From contig NC_084850.1 of the NCBI RefSeq assembly GCF_033115175.1, positions 109,785,939 through 109,849,938 of the forward strand: a stretch of DNA of 64,000 nt, in the 5' to 3' direction. Source of the stretch: Lepus europaeus (taxonomy: Eukaryota > Chordata > Mammalia > Lagomorpha > Leporidae). Positions 55,751 to 64,000 of the stretch are shown here, piece by piece; position 1 is the stretch's first letter; every line of letters starts with the position of its first letter. The translations under genes were made by a program, and so were the position numbers. The notes under the pieces are model-generated. The model saw only the letters and a program-made list of their open reading frames with translations, was not told the DNA's origin and did no database searches.

Positions 55751-55821
55751 ATGGTTGGCACACAAACTAGCTATGAATTCTAGTGACATGGTTGGCACAC
55801 AAACTAGCTATGAATTCTAGT
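55751..55821. repeat. 37-bp tandem duplication
   Basis: The unit starting ATGGTTGGCACACAAACTAG occurs at 55751-55787 and again at 55788-55821 without a mismatch over the 34 bases of the second, incomplete copy. Perfect identity suggests a recent event. Confidence 0.95.
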
Positions 55822-56545
55822 AGGGAAAAATTCTCATATGCAGTAAAGATGCCTGAGCAGTGCGTAGGGAGGGGGAAGGAGGCAGAAATGCTGTCCCCAA
55901 GTTACAAGCACAATAAGTAAATAAGAAAAAGTCCATGTATGGGAACCCTCCTCCAATACGACCCGACACAGGAGACAATGCAGTTAGTGTAACATTGGTC
56001 TCAGGAGACTATCGGAGAACTGAGGGCTCATTCTGCTGCCACTACTCCCTGGTTCTGTGTGTAATCTTAGGTAATCTCATCAGCTCTCAGGGGTACCAAT
56101 TTTCCCATATGATGAACAAGAGGAGTTCCATGTTTCCTTCCAGGTGTGTACTATGTACTTCAATTATGGTGGTTGCTCTGCCTTTGGCCAATTCAAAGAC
56201 CAGCCCACTCACACCCCTGGTGAGCCCTTGACCAAGGGCAGCCAGTTGGTGGTCTTACATGGCCTCACTTTAGGAGATAAGCTCAGCTGATGGTATTCCC
56301 TCAATACAAACTCAGGAAACACCAAGAGAAGGGATCCAATTGCAAAGGGGGCTGAAGCTGCAGGGGCATTATGTAGAGAAAAGTCACACAGGACAAGGTG
56401 GGCCCTGTGCGATCAAGGGGAGAATGGAAACATGAGCAAGCAGAGCTGAGCGAGAGGGATTAGTGCAGGACAAGGAAATCCATAGAGAGAGGGAAATAGA
56501 ATTAGGATGGGAGTTTGCAGAACCCCAAATTCCTGCTCCTTGGGA
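55822..56545. other. unassigned stretch with a possible MIR
   Basis: 56030-56130 recalls a sense MIR (CATTCTGCTGCCACTACTCC, CTTAGGTAATCTCATCAGC), with weak support. Otherwise nothing I can name. Confidence 0.35.
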
Positions 56546-56682
56546 GTACAAGAATACTTCAAAAAGCACATGGAGAGTAGAGTTAAAAGATCAGTTTTCT
56601 ATGGTGCAAAAATAACTTGAAGTCCATGCATACTTTTTCAGAATATATGTTTTCTATATACTTTTTGAAGATCCTTCATATA
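56546..56682 (+). mobile_element. mariner-like MITE
   Basis: AATACTTCAAAAAGCACATGG at the left and ATACTTTTTGAAGATCCTTC at the right form inverted ends; the internal GAGTTAAAAGATCAGTTTTC and GTCCATGCATACTTTTTC match the other copies. Confidence 0.75.
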
Positions 56683-57619
56683 CTCACTGGCTCTCGAACC
56701 TTCTGTCAACTCTGCACTTCCCAAGACCATTTTGGAATGCAGCATTTCCTGGGCACGGGCATCCTTACCCCCTTGAGGTACTCTTGAGGTAGCCATACTC
56801 AGTTGTTGTCTCTGAAACCCAAAAGAACCTCACTAGAACTGGAACTTGAAGGCTACGGTTCTATCAAGTTTGACAAGGCTATACAGTGCACACTATATAC
56901 TGGGTACAAGAATAAGATACATTAATTTAACCAAGAGTTTCCAGATGCCAAAACCAATAGCTAGCTAAAACTCAAATCCAAATAGATGATGGTCCTTTCT
57001 GCCTTTGCTCATGTGAACATGGGCAGGATCCCAGTGCTCTGGAGTTCTAGAATCAGGTGGGGCGTGGTTGCTTCACAGGCCAAAGGGATGGAATATGTTG
57101 GTCTAATCAGCCACCAGCAGGAGTGTAAACAAATGCGCAAATAGACTAGGGGGAGCCTTCCTTCTCACATTTCTCCTGGGTGGTAGAATTTTCACCAAGT
57201 ATGTTCTTTCATTTGAAGTTCATTCCAGGCAACCTGCACCTAGCTGGAGGCAAGTGTGGATTCCAGACAGGGGAGTCCTTGCCAAGACCTGGAAGCATCT
57301 AATGTCAACTATATCGTGGTTTTGCAATTTCACAGCATGTATGGGTCAGGTAGGTGATGGGCTCTTTCTGCACAACACAGGTAGTGAGCAATTAACGAAC
57401 ACACTGTGCTTTCAAGGTTGTTTACAAATTGTCTAGAGCGCAGAATACCTTGTCTCACAGAAATGATGATTTAAGGAGTCTTTGGAGTTGCAGACTAACC
57501 CTTCAATGATTCCTAACCCTTGATCAAACTGACACACAGAGCCAACACTGCCAAACTTCTTGAAAACTGAATGTTATTGAAAAAATTACTTCGCGTGACG
57601 TTATACACTCCAGCTCAAA
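56683..57619. other. unassigned stretch
   Basis: No nameable repeat; frames no longer than 60 codons. No gene. Confidence 0.35.
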
Positions 57620-57895
57620 GACAAAGCGCCACCTCCTCCAGACAGCAGTTCTTGATAACCCCTATTCTTGTTGATGCTGAATGTGTCCTCCTCTGTGCCC
57701 ACTTGCTACCTCCCACACAGCCTCTGGTTCTATACATCTTTCTTTCGTAGCATCTACAGCTCTTTTATGGAACTCATTTTCATACATGTTTCTCCCTAGG
57801 CTCTCCCAAACCCAAGACCTTCTACAAGCAGGATGGGTGTTTGTTCTTCAGCACCCTGGTGCCAGACACAGAGCTTACAATTGAGATATGTTCAG
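57620..57895 (+). mobile_element. L2 LINE 3' fragment
   Basis: TGTGTCCTCCTCTGTGCCC, TATACATCTTTCTTTCGTAGC and CAGCACCCTGGTGCCAGAC follow the L2 3' region in sense. Confidence 0.6.
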
Positions 57896-58599
57896 TTGAA
57901 GGGGACCATGGTGGAATCTTGCCCAAACCACTTCCCATCCCCGCTTCCAAGTCCCTTCCCACCAAGCACTGTGCAAAGTTCCTCTTTCCACCTACAAGGA
58001 AAGCCTGAGTCTGGGGGCTTGAACTTCAGGCAGGGAGTAAGAAGACTCCAACTGCTTGTTTTGTATGACAGACAGGATCTTTTCTAATCTCCAGAAATGG
58101 TGAGGGTTGGGAGGGAGAGGAAGGGAAGAGCAGGGGACTTGACAGCTTGCTTGCCAATTGATCCATTGGGCCTCACTGACAATGAGAGAGTAGGCAGTAG
58201 CCTTGGTTCCCATAGACATGTAGCTCTGGGTCCTCACCTTGGCTCCTTCAAAAGGGAAATCCAAGATTCTTAAAAAAACAAACAAACAAACAAACAAACA
58301 AAAAAAAACCAGAGCAGACTATATGTGCTCACTGAAGGAAATAATAATTTGGAAAGTACAAAGACTTTAGAAAATTCAAAGACTTTCTGTGGTCTTAGAC
58401 TTTGAGTCATAGCCATTGGAGTCTTGGGTGTCAGCAGCTCTGAGGCCACACAGCATCTCATCCAGGAAGTGGCTACTTTGTCCTACTCGCTGATTTCAAT
58501 GCAGGGGCTTTGCAATAGACTTTCTTCCCATTTCTTTTGACTCCTTTGCTACCTCATGGAATTTTAGAGTGAGAAGAGATCTCAAAAAGCAGAAAGCCA
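57896..58599. other. unassigned stretch
   Basis: No gene and no nameable repeat besides the AAAC run listed separately. Confidence 0.3.
58272..58309. repeat. (AAAC)n repeat
   Basis: About six AAAC units between two A runs. It is not attached to a recognisable SINE body. Confidence 0.9.
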
Positions 58600-58740
58600 A
58601 GCTTTTTCATTTTACAGCTGAAAAACCTAGGAGGTCCCAGGGGGTAAAGACATGTGCCCAAGGTCACCTAGCTAATCTGGAGTTGTATCAAAAGCAGAAG
58701 CGGGGTCATCAGACCTGTGTCTTGGCATCATTCTGCCTTG
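58600..58740 (-). mobile_element. MIR SINE
   Basis: Antisense MIR: CATTTTACAGCTGAAAAACC, GCCCAAGGTCACCTAGCTAA, and the degenerate remainder to about 58740. Confidence 0.75.
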
Positions 58741-59764
58741 TCTCAGTGCGTCCTGAGCAGACACCCGCAGAGGGGGCTGAGGGTGCACCACAAGTTAGAA
58801 GGAAGTAATTTTGAATTTTAAAATTAGCCTTGGATAAGTTACACATGGGTAACCAGGAGCTGACTGCAGCCCGGGCTCTAACTGAACTTTAAGTCAATAT
58901 TATAAGCCTGAATATTTATGGGTATTTTGGTTTGTTTCCAAAAATGGATGCAAGCACCATCCTTTCTCCTGTCACAGAAATGGAAAACACCAGAAAGGCA
59001 GGAGTTACAATGCCTTCCCAGCATTTGTGCACCCTGATGTTGACGCAGGTGGACTGTAATCTGACGGGAGACAGAAGGAAGAGGGCCCTGCTGGTTTCAC
59101 GATTTTAAGGAGAATTCAGAGTTCTCAGAGCAAAAGGTGCGGTTGGGCCGAATGACTAGCTATGAAGTTTGAAGAGCACTGTGGGACACGTTTCTAAGAA
59201 TGCCCTTGAATTCTATGGAGGAAAATGCCAAGTTTAGGTCTTGTGCTTCGTAGTCCTCTCCTTGCTCTGGTTATGACATTCCGCAGCTGTGGAAAATTTG
59301 ATCTCCTTCTGCACTCTCCACTGCAAGTAGAGTTGCAGGACACTTTTCAAATTAATTAAATTCTAATTAAATTGTATTTTTCCTTTGATAACTTTACAGT
59401 GCCCTTGAGATCATCAGGAGAGATAAAAGCAGGGGGCTTTAGAGCGGCACTCTGAGATCAGGGCCTTTCTCTCTGATTTACTAGCCACATGCACACCTTG
59501 ACAAACGTCATCTGTGGGACAGGAGTCCTATGTACCCCGCAGAGCTGATTGGCAGGTTAAGTGAAGGACACAGATGAAGTGCTTTGCAAACTGCAAAGTG
59601 CTGTGCCCTGGTGCTCAGCAGCTGGTCAGCCCGAGTCCTGGGCTGTTGTATAGCCTGGTGTGGGAAGAATTTGACTCATCTTCTCACCTTTGGCAGACCG
59701 AATCAAAGATGTCACAAATAAGGCTGGGCTTGAGCGATCGCCTTCTTGGGTCTTAGCTAAAGCT
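58741..59764. promoter_or_regulatory. candidate conserved noncoding block
   Basis: Repeat-poor. 58805-58960 and 59330-59420 are AT-rich with homeodomain-type cores (AAATTAATTAAATTCTAATT near 59349, TTAAAATTAGCC near 58818) and a CTTTGATAA word near 59383. No exon or promoter is recognised. The evidence is composition and motifs only. Confidence 0.3.
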
Positions 59765-60000
59765 AACATTTATGAGTACGTGTGATGTGTCAGGCAGTCT
59801 ACCAACAAGTATACAAGGCTCATCATATCATTGAATTCTTACAGCAACTCTGGGAAGACAGAATTAGTATTATTCCAGTTTCACTGATGTGGAAAATGAG
59901 ACACAGAGTGTCTAGGTTACACAGCTGAAAGTGTTAGATCCCGGAAATGAACCCAGGTGGGTCTTCCTCCAGAGTTCCGACTGTTAACTGCTGCGGCAGA
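59765..60000 (-). mobile_element. MIR SINE, nearly full length
   Basis: Antisense MIR: TAACATTTATGAGTACGTGTG, GTATTATTCCAGTTTCACTG, GGAAAATGAGACACAGAG, AATGAACCCAGGTGGGTC. Confidence 0.85.
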
Positions 60001-60039
60001 TGCTATTCTCCAAAGAAGGTTACAGCAGAAGCTGCCGTT

Positions 60040-60529
60040 AGATGAGTATAATTCCCCTCCCCGGAATGGGAGCTGCCTTTAATGATTCTCTTGTAACCAG
60101 TAGAACATGGTGAAAATGATGCCATTTGACTTCTGAGCTAGGTCCAGATCTCTTGGGAGACCTGTTTTGAAGACTCTCTCTTTGAGGATGCTCCTTCTTA
60201 AAACCCAGCCTCCACGCTGTGAGAACCCCAAGCCACGTGGAGATGCTATGTGTGGGCTCCCTGGTGACAGCCCCAGCTGAGCCTTACCTGCGCGTCACCC
60301 TATGGCTCTGGTGCCAGCCACATAGTGAGGAAGCTTGCAGGTGATTTTGGTCTCTTGCCATTCAGGTCTTCCCAGCCAAGGCCTTGGACTTGGAGAGCAG
60401 AGACAAGCCACTCCTGCTCTAGCTGTCTGAGTTCCTCACCCATGGCCTTCACGAGCATCTAAAATGGGAGGTGCTTGACCTCAGGAAGTTTGGGGTGGTT
60501 TGCTTGACAGCAATAGGGACCGGGAACAA
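60040..60529 (+). mobile_element. MLT1-type MaLR LTR, near complete
   Basis: Sense words end to end: TTGTAACCAGTAGAACATGG, TTTGACTTCTGAGCTAGGTC, CACGCTGTGAGAACCCCAAG, TGACAGCCCCAGCTGAGCC, GGAGAGCAGAGACAAGCC and the terminal GTTTGGGGTGGTTTGCTTG, ACAGCAATAGGGACCGGGAA. A solitary LTR. Confidence 0.88.
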
Positions 60530-61839
60530 CCACTCTGCTGTTCTCAGTGAGTTCCTTCAAGGAAGCTCCCTCCTGATTGGTCAGGATTCCCCCACTGTGA
60601 TGTCCTGGATGGTCTTGGAGAAATCTACCTACTCTGTTTCCCATTCTCCCAAAATTGAAATCTCAGGGTGGGGAAGGGAAGCATGGAGAATATCAAGTAC
60701 ATTCATCCCTGCTGACCTATTTCCTGGCGAACGCTCAGCCCTCCGAGGCATCAGTGGGCTATCTTCTGCTGATACACCTGTCTTCCTAAAGGTCCCAGGA
60801 GCAAGCCAGCAAGCACAGAGTTCTTGGTTCTCCAATGCAAAGGCCCCAGAGTAAACTCTTCGATGGGATTCTGCTCAGACCAACAGCAAAGCTGCTCTTG
60901 TTTCGCCTGGTGCTGGGCTGTGGTATCAAACAGCCAGGAATGGTTTCTTCTTTGAAAAAGCGCAGTCTTCAGTGGATCCACACAGACACGGTAGCAGGGG
61001 CTGTATTGGTATTGTAATGGTCCAGGCGCTTCCCACCCTGCCTGATTTTGTGATGTATCCAAGCTGGGCCCCCTGGGCTTCTCACACCTAGGCACCAGCA
61101 CCTGGCTGGCTGAGACACCTGACAGTGGACCTCTCAGCTGAGCCACCTCAAACACAGGCAGATATTTCCCTGTTGGGGGCAGGTGGTGACTGGTGGGGTG
61201 TAGCAGGTCATGCTCTGCTTCTTGGACTGGGTACTGCTTACACGGTGTGTTCACTCTCGGATGACTCTTTGAGCTGTGTACTTAAGACCTGGGCACTTTT
61301 CCTGAGTGTATGTTACACATCAATAAAAAGAAAAACATCAGACCAGCAATTCAGCTGTGGGGATGAAATCCAAAATAAACAGCTGAGAAGCAGGTGGAAT
61401 GGGGACACTCAACAGCAAGGTCCTTTAGAAAAGAGGCCATAGCATGCATGTTTGGGCCACAAGTACCAACAGACAGCCTTGCATACAGAAGATGTCCAAT
61501 GAATGTTCACTCACCCACCACCTTGAGCCTCCTTTTCTGCTCCTTACCTCCAACAGTCAGGACAAACTTTTTCAGAAAGTTCTTGGTTGATAATACCCTA
61601 CTGTAACAAGAGCCATACTTTGCTATACCTGCTCCCTGCCATTATCGATAATCTGAGATCATGTGGGACAGTTAAGGCAAGGATCCATGAAGAGCCTGCA
61701 ATCCCAAAGGGCACTTTAATCTCAATCCTTGCCTGCCTCCCTAGTAAACTCTTCCCGGAGCTCTGAAGAGTCAGCACTCTGTAGTGACGTGGTGCTGGGG
61801 GGCTGCTTCACACACCCTCACTTTGACTCTTCACAATAG
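60530..61839. other. single-copy stretch, no gene recognised
   Basis: No SINE. A plus-strand frame of 127 codons (60471-60854) starts in the LTR, and a 167-codon minus frame (60751-61254) overlaps others; neither matches a known protein. An AATAAA followed by an A-rich run (about 61321-61337) occurs without a gene. Confidence 0.4.
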
Positions 61840-61975
61840 CCTGGTGGGGGGGCAACTTCCCATTTTGCAGAAGGCTAAACTGAGTCACGGAGAAGCAACT
61901 TCCCCCAAAGTCACACAGCTGGTAAGTGACAGAGCTTGGATTTGACCAAGCCACGTGACTCTAGAGCCCATCCTC
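61840..61975 (-). mobile_element. MIR SINE
   Basis: Antisense MIR: CATTTTGCAGAAGGCTAAAC, CCCAAAGTCACACAGCTGG, AGTGACAGAGCTTGGATTTG. Confidence 0.85.
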
Positions 61976-62044
61976 TCAAGCCTTGAGGATTTCTGCTCTT
62001 ACGTGCGTAACGATAACATACACTCATGAGTCATATCCAGATTA

Positions 62045-62356
62045 TTTTTTAAGGATTTATTTGGAAAACAGAGTGACAGAGTGATGGGGAAGAGAGGAAG
62101 CGAGGGAGAGAGAGAGGAAATTTTCATCTGTTGGGTTCACCGCCCAACGGCTGCAACAGCCAGGGCTGGATCAGGCTCAGATCAGGAGCCAGGACCTCCA
62201 CCCTGGTCTCCCACATGAGTGGAGAGGATCCAAGCACTTGGGCCATCCTCGGCTGTTTTCCCAGGCACACTGGCAGGGAGCTGGATTGGAAGTGGAGAGG
62301 CTGGAGTTGAACCACCACTCTGGTAAGGGATGCCAGTAACACAGACAGAAGTGTCA
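62045..62356 (-). mobile_element. C-SINE
   Basis: Reverse: TCATCTGTTGGGTTCACCGC, GGCTGCAACAGCCAGGGCTG, CAAGCACTTGGGCCATCCTC and a degraded end ATGCCAGTAACACAGACAG. The only C-SINE in the last 11 kb. Confidence 0.88.
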
Positions 62357-63599
62357 TCTGTTGATGACTAAGGAGTAGTATATTCTACAACACAGAATGA
62401 GCCAACAGCAGAGCTACTGATGCTTTTTCTCAGTAGTTAGAGGTGAAGGTGGAGAAAGGGTGGGGGAGGGGTGTGGTGGTTCGCCGGGCCTCTGGGGCCT
62501 AGCAAATGCATGTGCCTTGGATCAGGGAAAACAAAGTCGTACTAGTGGCAAAAAGATCCCTTGCTAGTCCCCCACCCCCCTCAGGATCTGAACAGATAAT
62601 CAGAGCGTGCAGGCATTCAGCAGTAATCAATTAGTACCTACTTTAGATTAAATTGAGAATATGTAAATTGGGTGCCTCATCAAGGCTGCACAGAGCCAGT
62701 GATTTGAGACACAGGCACCCCAACGACGTGCTGCTAACATACCGAGTCTCTGCGACACAGAAGGGCATGCAAATCTTGTCCCACTGCTGAGAAATTTCTT
62801 ACTCTGGGAAATCTGCTATTCTTCTTAATGCACGCACACACACACACACACACACGCACAGTTCCTCATCCGCTCTTCTCCATCTTTCCAGAGGCACACA
62901 ATGGCTTGTGTCACCAGGAAGAGTCCTCCAGGCACAAACTCAGCATCAAGATTACCAATAACACAGCATCTGTGGGCCAGATCCACAACGCCATGTCTCC
63001 TCCCAGAAATGAAGCCTGGTTTTGGTGTTTGGTGACAGCTTTTATTTTTGACAGCAGGATAAACAAAATCAGTGACTCAATATGACTCGGACTTCCTGGG
63101 GTTCTCTTCCAATTCCCTGAAAGGGCAATGAGAGAAGTGGGCAGGGGATCAGGTTGCACATGGCATTTCTGAGGCTGACATGGGACCCAGGGGACATGCT
63201 CCAGGGCCGAACGCAATGGGCACACTGGGCCTCGGACAAACAAAGCTGAGAAGGCAGAGTCCAGGCGAGGGAAGGCCTGACTGCACAGAGGCCTTTGGAA
63301 GGCAGATTTGACACCAACACCTCCGTGCCGAAGGTGATGAGAACCCCGAGGCGGCCCAGGAAAATGGGGGAGTTTTTCGGAGTGGGCCTGGACCAGAAGG
63401 CTGGAAAAAACTGTCCGAGGAAGCCCACAAGGTTTCACTGAGTTCAAGGTTAGGAGGAGCATCTGGCGAGGAAGCTGAAGTCATTACACCTGCTGAGCTG
63501 TTTCTACTGGCTTCTGAAGAGCGCTGAAGGCACACGTGTAGTGTTTAAACTTAAAGAGGGAAAACTGGCCTGTAGGAGAAGTCCCTGACATTTCTCCAT
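62357..63599. other. single-copy stretch, no gene recognised
   Basis: A weak antisense MIR may lie at 62665-62745. Three minus-strand frames of 183, 128 and 119 codons overlap within 62911-63535 in different registers, which reflects low stop density in GC-rich sequence. A pyrimidine tract ending in AG precedes 62892 (CTCTTCTCCATCTTTCCAG), but no exon with a known product follows. Confidence 0.4.
62831..62860. repeat. (CA)n microsatellite
   Basis: A CA run with two CG interruptions. Confidence 0.9.
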
Positions 63600-63900
63600 A
63601 GTAAATAAGCAACGAGTATTAGCTGGCTCTTCCCAGATGTTGAACACTGCACTAGACAAGAATGCAAAGTATAAATATATATTTCATAAATAAAGATACG
63701 AAAACTGTTCTCTGGAGGATTTGTGTTCTAATTCGGAAGACAGACATGAGTTCAAGAAATGATCAGAAAAGGGCAAAAAGGAAGCGAGGGTGCAGACAGC
63801 TGAACTGGCAGGGAGTCGCTTGTTGCAGGCTTCTCGGAGCAGAGTTCGAAAAGGAGGCAAGTTACCCTTGGAAGCAGAATCTGAATTAAGGAGAAGGAGC
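63600..63900 (-). mobile_element. L2 LINE fragment, minus strand
   Basis: ACACTGCACTAGACAAGAATG, AAAACTGTTCTCTGGAGG and AGACAGACATGAGTTCAAG follow antisense L2; the distal part (GCAGGCTTCTCGGAGCAG) is weaker. Confidence 0.6.
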
Positions 63901-64000
63901 AGGGAGGAAGATCTTCCCCTGACAGAATGGACAAGAAGAGAATACTAATGAGCAAGCCACAATCCATGCTGAGTGTGCCAGATTATAAATAATGCACACG

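Noticed and set aside
62911..63535. Three overlapping minus-strand frames as a possible exon
   Set aside because: Open in several registers at once, which signals lack of stops rather than coding; no known protein is recalled by any of the three.
1..64000. CRISPR array, operon, phage or plasmid features
   Set aside because: Sequence is mammalian by its SINE, LINE and LTR content; direct repeats found are microsatellites, minisatellites or target-site duplications.

Overview
This window is nuclear DNA from a lagomorph, most probably a rabbit (Oryctolagus cuniculus) or a close leporid. The evidence is 27 full or partial copies of the lagomorph C-repeat SINE, a tRNA-derived element that starts GGGGCCGGCGC and ends in a (CT)n tract and an A-rich tail. 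Ancient mammal-wide repeats (MIR, L2, MER5-type hAT elements, MaLR LTRs, L1 fragments) lie among them. There is no operon, phage, plasmid, CRISPR array, rRNA or stand-alone tRNA gene.

I find no protein-coding gene that I can defend. The longest open frames (222 aa at 935-1603 minus, 196 aa at 5255-5845 plus, 183 aa at 62911-63462 minus) resemble no family I know, and many other frames lie inside SINEs, LTRs or L2. I therefore read the window as intergenic or deep-intronic sequence. The feature list is mainly a repeat annotation, with notes on what remains between the repeats.

Layout. 0-9 kb: mostly single-copy, with L2 fragments, two MaLR LTRs (one split by a SINE) and a minus-strand L2. 9-15 kb: an L1 3' part, nested SINEs, an MLT1 LTR, a near-complete L2 3' end and a GGAT-type minisatellite. 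15-21 kb: no C-SINE between about 15.26 and 20.74 kb; it holds one MaLR LTR, a small CpG-rich block (17.4-17.7 kb) and an AT-rich repeat-free block (18.6-19.07 kb) that looks like a conserved noncoding element. 21-32 kb: dense SINEs, a HAL1/L1-like element, an L2, and a cluster of three SINEs with clear or likely target-site duplications around a minus-strand MLT1A LTR (29.7-31.3 kb). 32-38 kb: mixed; a repeat-poor block at 32.9-33.3 kb begins with a TATA-like motif. 38-43 kb: a roughly 2-kb minus-strand L2 with later insertions, and a mariner-type MITE pair. 43-53 kb: tandem MaLR LTRs, a Tigger-like element, an L1 5' region and a minus-strand L1 3' end. 53-62 kb: no SINEs for about 9.3 kb, with hAT elements, a diverged local duplication, a 37-bp tandem duplication and several MIRs. 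62-64 kb: one SINE and an L2.

Nothing here works together as a pathway. What can be read is the relative order of insertions: young poly(A)-tailed C-SINEs within or beside older C-SINEs, older C-SINEs within MaLR, L1, L2 and MITE copies. No previously undescribed system was found. The best leads are the CpG-rich block, the candidate conserved noncoding blocks and the local duplication. Family names come from recalled consensus sequences, not from a database search.
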